Shown here: positions 16,212 through 27,287 of the stretch, piece by piece | How the letters are laid out: every line of letters begins with the position of its first letter | Numbering within the stretch: the first letter of the stretch is position 1 | Source: Cupriavidus sp. YR651 | Lineage (GTDB): Bacteria; Pseudomonadota; Gammaproteobacteria; Burkholderiales; Burkholderiaceae | Assembly (NCBI RefSeq): GCF_900101625.1 | Contig: NZ_FMYZ01000012.1 | Coordinates: forward strand, 62,001 to 126,000 | Reading direction: 5' to 3' | Length of the DNA stretch: 64,000 nucleotides | The notes under the pieces: generated by a model | What the model saw: the letters and a program-made list of their open reading frames with translations, nothing else | What the model was told of the DNA's origin: nothing | Databases searched by the model: none | Made by a program: the position numbers and the translations under genes

Positions 16212-18295
16212 ACGCACTGACGAATATCTTCAACCTGCCGGGCCTGCGCTCGGGCGCCCAGATGAAGGCGCTGGCGGGGCCGCTGCTGATCGTCATGATC
16301 CTCGGCATGATGATCCTGCCGCTGCCCGCGTTTGTGCTGGACTTGCTGTTCACGTTCAACATCGCGCTGTCGATCATGGTGCTGCTGGTCGGCATGTACA
16401 CGCAGAAGGCGCTGGACTTCGCGGCCTTCCCGGCGGTGCTGCTGTTCTCCACGCTGCTGCGCCTGTCGCTCAACGTGGCCTCCACGCGCGTGGTGCTGCT
16501 GGAAGGCCATACCGGCCCGGACGCCGCCGGCAAGGTGATCGAGGCCTTCGGCCACTTCCTGGTGGGCGGCAACTTCGCGGTGGGTATCGTGGTGTTCGCC
16601 ATCCTGGTGGTGATCAACTTCATGGTGATCACCAAGGGTGCGGGCCGGATCGCCGAGGTGGGCGCGCGCTTCATGCTGGACGCGATGCCCGGCAAGCAGA
16701 TGGCCATCGATGCCGACCTGAACGCCGGCCTGATCAATGAGGAAGGCGCCCGCAAGCGCCGGACCGAAGTGGCGCAGGAATCGGACTTCTACGGCGCCAT
16801 GGACGGTGCCTCCAAGTTCGTGCGCGGCGATGCCATCGCCGGCCTGCTGATCATGTTCATCAACGTCGCCGCCGGCATGGTGGTGGGCATGGTGCAGCAC
16901 GACCTGGACTTCTCCACCGCCGTGCGCAACTACACGCTGCTGACCATCGGCGATGGCCTGGTCGCGCAGATTCCGGCGCTGGTGATTTCCACCGCCGCGG
17001 GTGTGATCGTCTCGCGCGTGTCGAACGAACAGGACGTGGGCCAGCAGCTGACCGGCCAGCTGTTCTCCAATCCGCGCGTGATGTTCCTGACCGCCGCCAT
17101 CATCGGCATGATGGGCATCATCCCGGGCATGCCGCACTTTGCCTTCCTGCTGCTGGCCGGCGCGCTGGCCTGGTTTGGCCGCTACATCATGCGTCGCGAG
17201 GCCACGGCCGCGCAGACCAAGACCCGCGAGGAGCGCACGCCGGCCGTGCCGGCCGAAGCCGCCGAAGCCACGTGGGAAGACGTCACGATGGTCGATCCGC
17301 TGGGCATGGAGGTCGGGTATCGCCTGATCACGCTGGTGGACCGCGGCCAGAACGGCGAACTGCTGGGCCGCATCAAGAGCATCCGCAAGAAGATCGCGCA
17401 GGACATCGGCTTCCTGGTGCCGGTGGTGCACATCCGGGACAACCTCGAACTCAAGCCCAACGCCTACCGCATCACGCTCAAGGGCGTGGAGATCGGCAGC
17501 GGCGAAGCCACGCCGGGCCAGTGGATGGCGATCAACCCGGGCCAGGTCTCGGGCACGCTGCCCGGCGCCGCCACGCGCGACCCGGCTTTCGGCCTGCCGG
17601 CCGTGTGGATCGATGCGGGGCTCAAGGAGCAGGCGCAGGCCTACGGCTACACGGTGGTGGACGCCAGCACCGTGGTGGCGACGCACCTGAATCATGTGAT
17701 CCAGATGCACGCCTCCGAGCTGCTTGGCCGCCAGGAAGTGCAGTCGCTGCTGGACCGCATCGGCAAGGAATCGCCGAAGCTGACCGAAGACCTGGTGCCG
17801 AAGACGATTTCGCTCACCGGCCTGCAGAAGGTGCTGCAGAACCTGCTGGACGAGGGCGTGGCGATTCGCGACATGCGCACGATCCTGGATGTGGTGGCCG
17901 AGCACGCGCCGAAGGTCAGCGATCCGTCCGAACTCACGGCGCTGGTGCGCGTGGCCCTGGGCCGCGCCATCACGCAGCAGCTGTTCCCGAACAACGCGGA
18001 CCTGCAGGTCATCAGCCTGGATGCCGGCCTGGAGCGCGTGCTGACGCAGGCGCTGGCCAACGGCGGCGGCATCGAGCCCGGCCTGGCCGACGCGCTGCTG
18101 CAGCAGGCGCAGGGCGCGGTGGTACGTCAGGAACAAATGGGCATGGATCCGGTGCTGCTGGTGCCGTCGCCGCTGCGGCCGCTGATGGCGCGCTTCCTGC
18201 GCCGGACGCTGCCGCAACTGAAGGTGTTGTCGCACGCCGAAGTGCCGGACAACCGCAATATCCGCATCACCGCGATGATCGGCGGCGCAGCGTAA
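16208..18295 (+). CDS. flhA: Flagellar export gate protein FlhA
   Basis: Major export-gate protein of 695 residues, forming the nonameric cytoplasmic ring and part of the proton-driven export channel. The N-terminal half has eight hydrophobic segments and the conserved FHIPEP-type loop region (GAGRIAEVGARFMLDAMPGK). The cytoplasmic C-terminal half starts near residue 350. The ATG at 16208 overlaps the flhB stop by 4 bases and begins with a normal FlhA N-terminus. The frame stays open far upstream but those residues are a shadow of flhB. Confidence 0.97.
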   Translation: MNALTNIFNLPGLRSGAQMKALAGPLLIVMILGMMILPLPAFVLDLLFTFNIALSIMVLLVGMYTQKALDFAAFPAVLLFSTLLRLSLNVASTRVVLLEGHTGPDAAGKVIEAFGHFLVGGNFAVGIVVFAILVVINFMVITKGAGRIAEVGARFMLDAMPGKQMAIDADLNAGLINEEGARKRRTEVAQESDFYGAMDGASKFVRGDAIAGLLIMFINVAAGMVVGMVQHDLDFSTAVRNYTLLTIGDGLVAQIPALVISTAAGVIVSRVSNEQDVGQQLTGQLFSNPRVMFLTAAIIGMMGIIPGMPHFAFLLLAGALAWFGRYIMRREATAAQTKTREERTPAVPAEAAEATWEDVTMVDPLGMEVGYRLITLVDRGQNGELLGRIKSIRKKIAQDIGFLVPVVHIRDNLELKPNAYRITLKGVEIGSGEATPGQWMAINPGQVSGTLPGAATRDPAFGLPAVWIDAGLKEQAQAYGYTVVDASTVVATHLNHVIQMHASELLGRQEVQSLLDRIGKESPKLTEDLVPKTISLTGLQKVLQNLLDEGVAIRDMRTILDVVAEHAPKVSDPSELTALVRVALGRAITQQLFPNNADLQVISLDAGLERVLTQALANGGGIEPGLADALLQQAQGAVVRQEQMGMDPVLLVPSPLRPLMARFLRRTLPQLKVLSHAEVPDNRNIRITAMIGGAA

Positions 18296-18305
18296 GGGAA
18301 CGAAC

Positions 18306-20873
18306 ATGAGCGTGGCAAAGTTTGTAGCGGCCAACGGCCGCGAGGCGATGCGCAAGGTGCGCGAGGCAATGGGCCCGGACGCCGTGGTGCTGTCCAACCG
18401 TGCCGTGGAAGGTGGCGTGGAAATCGTGGCGATGCGCGACGAAGACCTCGGCGCCGTCAGCGCCCGCGCGCTGCCCTACACCGCACCGGAGGCGCCGCCC
18501 GCGGCGCCGATCCTGCCCGCGATCGGCCCGATGTCGCACATGTCGCCGATGGCCGCCATGACGCCGCCGGCGCTGAACAAACCGTCGATGCCGTCGATGT
18601 CGCAGATGCACGCCGCGTCGATGCATCCGGCCGCCGACGCCGCGGACAACGCCGCGATCGGCGACCTGCGCGGCGAGCTCGCGTCGATGCGCACGATGCT
18701 CGAGCGCCAGTTTGCCGGGCTCTCCAGCGCGGCCCCCGGTGTGGCCGCCGGCGATCCGCTGCGCGAATCGCTGTTCGAATGGCTGGTCAACGCCGGCTTT
18801 TCCGGCCAGCTGGCCCGCACGCTGCTGGCCCGCCTGCCCGTTGGCACGGATCGTCCTGCCGCGATGGCGTGGATCCGCAAGGAAATCGCGCAAAAGGTGC
18901 CCGTGCTGGCCGATGAGGACACGCTGTTCGCCCAGGGTGGCGTGCTGGCGCTGATCGGCCCGACCGGCGTGGGCAAGACCACCACCACCGCCAAGCTGGC
19001 CGCGCGCTTTGTGCTGCGTCACGGCCCGGGGCGTCTGGCGCTGCTGACGACCGACCGCTTCCGGATCGGCGCGCACGAACAGCTCCGCATCTATGGCGAT
19101 ATCCTCGGCGTGCCCGTGCACGCGGTGAAGGACGCCGCCGACCTGCGCTTTGCGCTGTCGGCCATGAAAGACAAGCACCTGGTCATCATCGACACCGTCG
19201 GCATGAGCCAGCGGGACCGCAGCCTTTCCGATCAGATCTCGATGCTGGCCGGCGTGCAGGCGCCGATGCAGCGCGTGCTGCTGCTCAACGGCGCCAGCCA
19301 CGGCGACACGCTCAATGAAGTCGTGCACGCGTATCGCAACGACGCGGCCGGCGCCGCCGGCGGCATCGACGGCTGCATCATCAGCAAGCTGGATGAGGCC
19401 ACGCACCTGGGCTCGGTGCTGGACGTGGTGATCCGCCATCGTCTGCCGGTGTACTACGCGTCGACCGGCCAGCGCGTGCCGGAACACCTGGAGCTGGCAC
19501 AGGCCGATGCGCTGGTCGAACGCGCGTTCCTGACGCCGCGTCGCGGTTCCCTGTTCGCGGACGCCGATGCCGCGCGCCGCCAGGCCGGTGCCGTGGAGGC
19601 ATCGCCGGCCAGCCAGGCTGACCGTTCCGGCGCAGACGACGTGCTGCGGTCCCTGACCGACAGCGCCAACGCCGTGGGCGTCTGCGTGGAAGAACTCAAC
19701 GGCGCGCAGTACGGCTTCGACCTCGCGCGCGCCCTGTGGCAGCAGCGCGGTGCCGGTGCGCCGGCGCTGCGCCAGATGGCCCAGCAAGTTCGCCTGACGA
19801 TGTGCCGTGACGCCAGCCGGGCCTGCGACCGCTATGTGCTGGCCGTCACCAACACCGTCTCGCAGACGGTGCAGGGCCGCCGCGCGCCGCAACTGCTGCA
19901 GCACACGCTGTGGCTGGCTGACCGCGACGGCATGCCGCTGGCGACCACGGTGGTGCCGGCCGGCCGCACACGCCTGTCGATGACCGAAGCCGAGGTGGAT
20001 GCCGAGGCGGCCACCGTCCGCGCGACGCTGGCGGCTGCCCGCACCGTCGTCAACCTGAACGACACGCTGCCTTCCGCCGCGACGCTGGCGCGCTGGCATC
20101 AACTGGGCGAACGCTGGGTGGCTGGCACGCGCAAGACGACGCGCGTGATCGCCGACGGCATGGCCAACAAGCTCGACACCATCGCCGATACGCTGACGTT
20201 CGTCGCCATTGGCGACACAACGTGGCGTGACCGTGACGCCGTGCACTGGCTGGGCCATTGCATGGTGCGCATTCCCGAAGGCCAGGTACGCACCGCCGCG
20301 CGGGGTCGCGCCAATGCCGCCGAGGGCGGCTCGGAAGCCTGCCTGGTGGTCTCCCGGCTGGTCGATCGCGACACCGGCGACATGCTGGCCGTGGACTACG
20401 TGCTGTGCGATACGGCCCTCGCCGGAGACGCCGCACAGGTGGCGCGCTGGAACAAGTGGACGCAGGACGCGGACGAGCAGTTCCGCACGCTGCGCCACGC
20501 CATCGGACACTTTGCGCAGGACGGCGAGGCCGATGCGGATGCCAGTGTGAGCGGCACCCTGGTGTCGGCGCAACTCGGCCTGACCGCGCTGCGGCTGCAA
20601 CACACGCCGACGCCGACGGCCCCCGCATTCCTGTCGCGCCTGGCCGGGCGCGCCTCGGCCCGCGTGAATGCGCCGGTGCCGGGCGCCGTGCTCAATGAAG
20701 GCATGGGCCGCCTGCTGGCGCTGCTGGACGTGCTGGAGAACTACCCGGGCCGCACCGTCGAGCCCGCCGCGATTCTCGACCACGCGATCGATGCCACCGA
20801 TGCGCCGGAAGCGGCGATGCACGCGATGGCGGCGTTCGACGCGATGCCGCAAATGGCATCGGCAGGAGAGTAA
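18306..20873 (+). CDS. flhF: Flagellar placement GTPase FlhF with a long C-terminal extension
   Basis: SRP-type GTPase that places the flagellum at the pole. Its 855 residues are roughly twice the usual 400-500. Residues 1-70 are the basic N-terminus, followed by a Pro/Met/Ala-rich linker (about 55-115). The N-G domains follow, with G1 GPTGVGKTTTTAKLA near 217, TTDRFRIGAHEQL and IDTVGMSQRD after it. The G domain closes near 405 (YYASTGQRVPEHLELA). The remaining 440 or so residues, from about 415 to 855, match nothing I recognise. Starts 10 bases after flhA and runs into flhG. Confidence 0.94.
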   Translation: MSVAKFVAANGREAMRKVREAMGPDAVVLSNRAVEGGVEIVAMRDEDLGAVSARALPYTAPEAPPAAPILPAIGPMSHMSPMAAMTPPALNKPSMPSMSQMHAASMHPAADAADNAAIGDLRGELASMRTMLERQFAGLSSAAPGVAAGDPLRESLFEWLVNAGFSGQLARTLLARLPVGTDRPAAMAWIRKEIAQKVPVLADEDTLFAQGGVLALIGPTGVGKTTTTAKLAARFVLRHGPGRLALLTTDRFRIGAHEQLRIYGDILGVPVHAVKDAADLRFALSAMKDKHLVIIDTVGMSQRDRSLSDQISMLAGVQAPMQRVLLLNGASHGDTLNEVVHAYRNDAAGAAGGIDGCIISKLDEATHLGSVLDVVIRHRLPVYYASTGQRVPEHLELAQADALVERAFLTPRRGSLFADADAARRQAGAVEASPASQADRSGADDVLRSLTDSANAVGVCVEELNGAQYGFDLARALWQQRGAGAPALRQMAQQVRLTMCRDASRACDRYVLAVTNTVSQTVQGRRAPQLLQHTLWLADRDGMPLATTVVPAGRTRLSMTEAEVDAEAATVRATLAAARTVVNLNDTLPSAATLARWHQLGERWVAGTRKTTRVIADGMANKLDTIADTLTFVAIGDTTWRDRDAVHWLGHCMVRIPEGQVRTAARGRANAAEGGSEACLVVSRLVDRDTGDMLAVDYVLCDTALAGDAAQVARWNKWTQDADEQFRTLRHAIGHFAQDGEADADASVSGTLVSAQLGLTALRLQHTPTPTAPAFLSRLAGRASARVNAPVPGAVLNEGMGRLLALLDVLENYPGRTVEPAAILDHAIDATDAPEAAMHAMAAFDAMPQMASAGE

Positions 20874-20876
20874 GCC

Positions 20877-21689
20877 TTGAACCTGATGGGCTCCGATCAG
20901 GCCGAAAGCCTGCGCCGCATGCTGGCCCCGCGCGTCACCCGGCGTATCGCCGTGGTGGGCAGCGACTCCGGCGCCGGTGCCACCACGGTGGCGCTGGGGC
21001 TGGCCAACGCGCTGGCGCTGCAGGGCGAACGTGTGCTGCTGGCGGACGAAGACCGCCACGGCGCCCGCGCCACGCGGCTGGCCGGCGCGACGCCAACCGC
21101 GACGCTGGCCGATGTGCTCGCCGGGCGCATGCCGATGGAAGCCGCACTGGGTACGCGGCCGGCCAGCGGCGTGGCGGTGCTGCCGTCGGGCAATGTGCCG
21201 GCCAGCGCGAAGCTCGATGGCCAGTCGCTGCCCGGCATGCGCACGGTGCTGATCGACGCGCGCGCGGACGCCGAAGGCGCGCTGTCGCCGATGGCGGGCA
21301 CGGCGCACAACATCGTGATCGTGATGCGGCCGGAGGCGGCATCGATCACGGCGGCGTATGCCTGCATCAAGCGGTTGCATCACCAGTTTGCCTGCCGGCA
21401 CTTCCAGCTGATCGTCAACATGGCGGCCACGGAGGCGACGGTGACGGCGCTCGCGCGCAACCTGGCCCGCACGGCGAGCCAGTACCTGGGCGTCGAGGCG
21501 GGGCTGGCCGGTTATCTGCCGGTCGATCCGCTGGTGATGCGGGCATTGCAGCTGGGCCGCTGCGTCGTGGAGGCGTATCCGGCCGCCGCGGCCACCGGCG
21601 CGCTGCGCCATGTTGCCAGCAGCATCGGCGCATGGCCGTTGCGGGAAGACGCGCAACCCCTGGGGGCGGCCGCGGCCGTTCCTGCATAA
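20877..21689 (+). CDS. flhG: FlhG/FleN-type MinD-like ATPase with degenerate P-loop
   Basis: ParA/MinD-superfamily protein of 270 residues in the FlhG position after flhF, where it limits flagellar number. The P-loop region reads VVGSDSGAGATT (residues 26-37). The family signature KGGxGKT has Lys at two positions, and both are absent here; the second is Ala35. Later elements (LLADEDR, VLIDARAD) keep the fold. I chose TTG 20877 because AGGAGAG at 20863-20869 is 7 bases before it; the alternative ATG 20886 is too far from that site. Only 3 bases separate it from flhF. Confidence 0.85.
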   Translation: MNLMGSDQAESLRRMLAPRVTRRIAVVGSDSGAGATTVALGLANALALQGERVLLADEDRHGARATRLAGATPTATLADVLAGRMPMEAALGTRPASGVAVLPSGNVPASAKLDGQSLPGMRTVLIDARADAEGALSPMAGTAHNIVIVMRPEAASITAAYACIKRLHHQFACRHFQLIVNMAATEATVTALARNLARTASQYLGVEAGLAGYLPVDPLVMRALQLGRCVVEAYPAAAATGALRHVASSIGAWPLREDAQPLGAAAAVPA

Positions 21690-21795
21690 GCCAAGAACAA
21701 GAAGTCGACAAGACCCAGACACTCAGCCAGCCAGTCAGCCGGCATCGCATTGCCGGCACTGGCCCCGAAACAAAGCATTCACCGAGAATTCCACC

Positions 21796-22512
21796 ATGTA
21801 CACGATTCAGGGAAAGCTCGAACAGGCAGACGTGGTCAAGTCACACGCATCGCTGGTGCGACGGATTGCGTTGCAGCTGGCGGCCAAGCTGCCGGCCAGC
21901 GTCCAGATCGACGACCTGATCCAGGCCGGCATGATCGGCCTGCTGGACGCCGCCAAGCGCTATGAAGACAACCACGGCGCGCGGTTCGAGACCTACGCGA
22001 GCCAACGCATCCGCGGCGCGATGCTGGACGAGGTGCGCGCCAACGACTGGCAGTCCCGCAGCCTGCGCCAGTTCACGCGCAAGATCGAACGCACGCAGCG
22101 CGGCCTGGAGCAGAAGCTCGGGCGCACGCCCATCGATTCGGAGGTGGCGAAAGAGCTCGAGATGCCGCTCGACGAATACCAGGAGCTGCTCAACGAGGTG
22201 TACGGCTGCCAGCTGCTGCACTACGAGGACTTCGAGCGGTCCGGCGAGGAGGATTTCCTGGATCGCCATCTCGGCGCGACCGAGGACGCCAATCCGCTGA
22301 CGGTGCTGATGGAATCGGGCATGCGCGAAGCGCTGATCCGCGCCATCGACAAGCTGCCGGAGCGGGAAAAGCTGGTGCTGTCCCTGTGCTACGACCAGGA
22401 GCTGAACTTGCGGGAAATCGGCGCGGTGCTGGAAGTGACCGAATCGCGCGTCTGCCAGATCCGCAGCCAGGCCATTACCCGTCTGCGCAACCAACTGCGC
22501 GGATTGCTGTGA
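21796..22512 (+). CDS. fliA: Flagellar sigma factor FliA (sigma-28)
   Basis: Group 3 sigma factor of 238 residues that transcribes late flagellar genes such as the flgM and flgK promoters in this window. Region 2 has VQIDDLIQAGMIGLLDAAKRYE and FETYASQRIRGAMLDE; region 4 has the helix-turn-helix NLREIGAVLEVTESRVCQI. The ATG at 21796 lies 106 bases after flhG, a gap that could hold an extra promoter. The stop codon shares a base with the flhE start. Confidence 0.97.
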   Translation: MYTIQGKLEQADVVKSHASLVRRIALQLAAKLPASVQIDDLIQAGMIGLLDAAKRYEDNHGARFETYASQRIRGAMLDEVRANDWQSRSLRQFTRKIERTQRGLEQKLGRTPIDSEVAKELEMPLDEYQELLNEVYGCQLLHYEDFERSGEEDFLDRHLGATEDANPLTVLMESGMREALIRAIDKLPEREKLVLSLCYDQELNLREIGAVLEVTESRVCQIRSQAITRLRNQLRGLL

Positions 22513-22964
22513 TGCGGGCGGTCCTGGCAATGGCGGCTGCCGCGGCGTGCGGGTGCGTGCCGGCCCTGGCGGGTGCGCAGGGCTTGACCCGGACCACGCT
22601 GGAAACGGGTGGCTCTCGCCACGCGTGGACCTCGTCCACAGCGGGGCCGATGATCGCGAACCGTGGTCAGCGGGCGGTGTCGCCGCCGATCCTGCCGGCC
22701 GGTACGGTGCAGCAATCGGAAGGTCTGATCACGTCGGTGCGCTGGCGCTACAGCTTCACGCGCACGCCGCCGATCGACCTGCAGGCGTATCTGTGCAACG
22801 CGGATCGCTGCGTGCTGTTGTCCGGGGCCGAAGGAAAGACTGACGCCTTCATGGGCGACGACGCCACCAAGGGCTTTGTGTTCGCGTTCCGCGTACCGGG
22901 GCAGGGCGGCATGACGCCCACGCTGCAGGGGCGGAGCAACGAAGTGACGGTGAGCTACCGGTAG
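22512..22964 (+). CDS. flhE: Flagellar protein FlhE, exported
   Basis: Small periplasmic protein of 150 residues related to enterobacterial FlhE, which in Salmonella limits proton leak through the export gate and affects rod assembly. Residues 1-22 form a signal peptide ending ALAGAQ. The mature part has the FlhE marks ITSVRWRYSF, an LCNADRCVLL cysteine pair and a C-terminal VTVSY-type end. ATG 22512 overlaps the fliA stop (TGATG). In enterobacteria flhE follows flhA; here it closes the operon after fliA. Confidence 0.85.
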   Translation: MRAVLAMAAAAACGCVPALAGAQGLTRTTLETGGSRHAWTSSTAGPMIANRGQRAVSPPILPAGTVQQSEGLITSVRWRYSFTRTPPIDLQAYLCNADRCVLLSGAEGKTDAFMGDDATKGFVFAFRVPGQGGMTPTLQGRSNEVTVSYR

Positions 22965-23047
22965 GTGCCGGCAAGGGCGCGGCCGCAGGCAGTACAAGTG
23001 GTACGACAAGGCCGCGCAACGACGCCAAGATCGTTTTGAAGCGACCT

Positions 23048-23401
23048 CTAAGCGTCGACGATGACTTCGAAACCACCGAAGATCATCCGTTTTCCATCGA
23101 ATGGCATCGGGTCCATGCCTTCCTTCACCCGTGGGTCGGCCATCACCGCCTTCATGCCGGCATCGCGCGCTTCGCGCGAGGGCCAGAGGACCCACGCGAA
23201 CACCACGGCTTCGTTATCCTTGCGCTGCACCGCCATGGTGAACGATGTGACCTTGCCTTCGGGCACGTCGTCGCCCCAGCACTCCACCACCTTCAGTGCG
23301 CCATGTTCCTTGAATACCACCGATGCCTTCAGGGCGAACTGGCGGTAGGTTTCCCGGTTGGCCGTGGGCACTGCGATAACGAATCCATCGATATAAGCCA
23401 T
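23048..23401 (-). CDS. DUF1428 family protein
   Basis: Protein of 117 residues in the DUF1428 (YbaA-like) family, a small dimeric alpha/beta-barrel fold of unknown role related in shape to antibiotic-biosynthesis monooxygenase domains. Family marks: MAYIDGFVIAVP at the N-terminus, an ALKVVECWGDDVPEGK segment, FAWVLWPSREARDAG, and the C-terminal PFDGKRMIFGGFEVIVD. It stands alone between the convergent flagellar operon and the icd terminator. Confidence 0.9.
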   Translation of the reverse strand: MAYIDGFVIAVPTANRETYRQFALKASVVFKEHGALKVVECWGDDVPEGKVTSFTMAVQRKDNEAVVFAWVLWPSREARDAGMKAVMADPRVKEGMDPMPFDGKRMIFGGFEVIVDA

Positions 23402-23585
23402 TTGCGGAGCTCCCGTCGATCGAGTCTGGCCACCCTGAGATGGCGTGACAGATGACAGCGCGACACATGGAGGCCGGCGCGCTGCACGCGTCTACCTACC
23501 ATAGTGCATCGCGCTCCCGCATGGCGGATGCGGCATGCAGGGCCGGCAGGCGAGTGGCGTCCACGGCATTGCCGACCCCCAAAAC

Positions 23586-23630
23586 AAAAACGGCCGGCGC
23601 CACGCATAGTGCGTGACTCCGGCCGTCCTG
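23586..23630 (-). terminator. Rho-independent terminator after icd
   Basis: Read on the minus strand, ACGGCCGG and CCGGCCGT arms (about 23589-23596 and 23620-23627) form a stem, followed by TTTTTGTTTT. An inner hairpin CACGCA/TGCGTG lies in the loop. It lies about 55 bases after the icd stop. Confidence 0.85.
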
Positions 23631-23682
23631 CCATCCTGTGCCATCCGCCACCGGGGTGGCGGGGCGGATGGATGTTGCTGCC

Positions 23683-25926
<2,244 letters not shown>

Positions 25927-26245
25927 CGCTTATCTCGCATCAAATTCGGGTTGGGAAATGCCCCGTCCGGGTCGCGGCGCGAGGCAGGTCTCGAATTTTG
26001 CCTGATTTTGCATGGCGAAGGTGTGATCCTTCATGTGAAATTTGTGTGCCGTATGCATCTGAATTCAACGGTGCTTTGCATATCGTGCCGTCTTTGTCAG
26101 GCAATGGCGTTCAAGATCATTGAATTAAGTTTGAATTGGGGCTTGGCAAAATTCCGGATTCTTATGTCTTATAGAAGAGTTGGAGTGGTCTAGTCGGGTA
26201 TAGCGAGGTGACGTATGACGCTTTAGGCACTTTGCGTCGGGGCGG
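25927..26245. other. Intergenic region between icd and yihY-like genes
   Basis: About 320 bases, clearly richer in A+T than the neighbours (for example 26105-26185), with no credible gene. It should hold the icd promoter, reading leftward. No sure -35/-10 pair or operator was identified. Confidence 0.4.
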
Positions 26246-27145
26246 TCAGGTATGGAAGCTGCCGGCGTCGGCGGCAGGGCGGGCGGGCTCGCCGCCGCGT
26301 TCGAACTCCGCGATCACCTGCGCGCCGAGCAACAGCAGCGTCGCGGCAATCTCCAGGCTGAGCAGCACGACGATCGCGGTGGTCAGGGACCCGTAGACCT
26401 TGCCCACCTGGGACAGCGTGGCGAAGTACCAGACCAGCACATGGCGCGAGATTTCCCAGAGGACGCCGGCGATCACCGCGCCGATCAGCGCGTGCCGGAC
26501 CGACAGCCGCCCCACCGGCATCACCAGGTAGATGGAGGTCAGCAGCAGGATCTCGCCGGCCAGCCCGATGAGGTACAGCAACGTGCCGGACAGACGGTCG
26601 AGCGACCAGTCATGGCCGAGCACCTCCAGGTGGCGCGCGCCGATGGTCTGCAGCCCCCCGGCGACGACGGTGACCAGCAGCAGCCCCAGGCTCAGCACGC
26701 CGATATAGCAGTACGGCAGGATGGCGGAAACCAGGAAATGCCGGCGCCGGATGGCCACGCGATGCACGAAGATCACCGACATGGCGTTTTCCAGCACGGT
26801 AAAGGCCAGCGAGCTGAAGAACACCATCGAGACCAGCAACACCCAGCCGATCACCCCACGGTTGTTCATGAAGCGGGCCAGCTCCGCCACCAATGCGCGC
26901 GATTGCCCGGGCAGCAGCCATTCCAGATAGCGCTCCAGCGTTTCCAGCAGCTGTGCCGAATCCACGAAGTGCGACAGGCCGATCAGCATCAGGATCAGCA
27001 GCGGCACGATCGACAGCAAGGCGTAGTACGCCACCGCCCCGGCCAGCAGCAGACCCTGGTTGGCGCGGAAATCCTTGAGCGTGGTGAGAATGAGGCGGCC
27101 GGGGTGCTTCAGCACCAGCCGGACGCGGGCGTCGAATATCGGCAC
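26246..27145 (-). CDS. YihY/BrkB-family inner-membrane protein
   Basis: Integral membrane protein of 299 residues with six hydrophobic segments, in the YihY/virulence factor BrkB family (once misannotated as ribonuclease BN). The molecular function is not settled; transport or cell-envelope roles have been proposed. Family marks are the first-helix region GAVAYYALLSIVPLLILMLI near residues 36-55 and GSLTTAIVVLLSLEIAATLLL near the C-terminus. The Ala/Pro-rich tail is cytoplasmic or disordered. It is a single-gene unit. Confidence 0.92.
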   Translation of the reverse strand: MPIFDARVRLVLKHPGRLILTTLKDFRANQGLLLAGAVAYYALLSIVPLLILMLIGLSHFVDSAQLLETLERYLEWLLPGQSRALVAELARFMNNRGVIGWVLLVSMVFFSSLAFTVLENAMSVIFVHRVAIRRRHFLVSAILPYCYIGVLSLGLLLVTVVAGGLQTIGARHLEVLGHDWSLDRLSGTLLYLIGLAGEILLLTSIYLVMPVGRLSVRHALIGAVIAGVLWEISRHVLVWYFATLSQVGKVYGSLTTAIVVLLSLEIAATLLLLGAQVIAEFERGGEPARPAADAGSFHT

Positions 27146-27287
27146 GGCGGCATGGCGGCAATAGGGGACGGGCCCGGGAGCGGACCGCGTTGCCGATCAA
27201 TGTGGCTGATCGCCACCCTCCCGGCAAGAGGAGTTTGTCTGACAGCACCGCCGCCGGGCGCGCCAGCCCTGCCTGCCCTGCCTGCCT

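Noticed and set aside
16130..18397. 755-codon open frame on the minus strand opposite flhA
   Set aside because: Antisense shadow; flhA is unmistakable in the other strand.
18267..21722. 1151-codon open frame on the minus strand opposite flhF and flhG
   Set aside because: It is the antisense shadow of two well-supported GC-rich genes; its product is Arg/His/Gly-rich with no family features or ribosome site.
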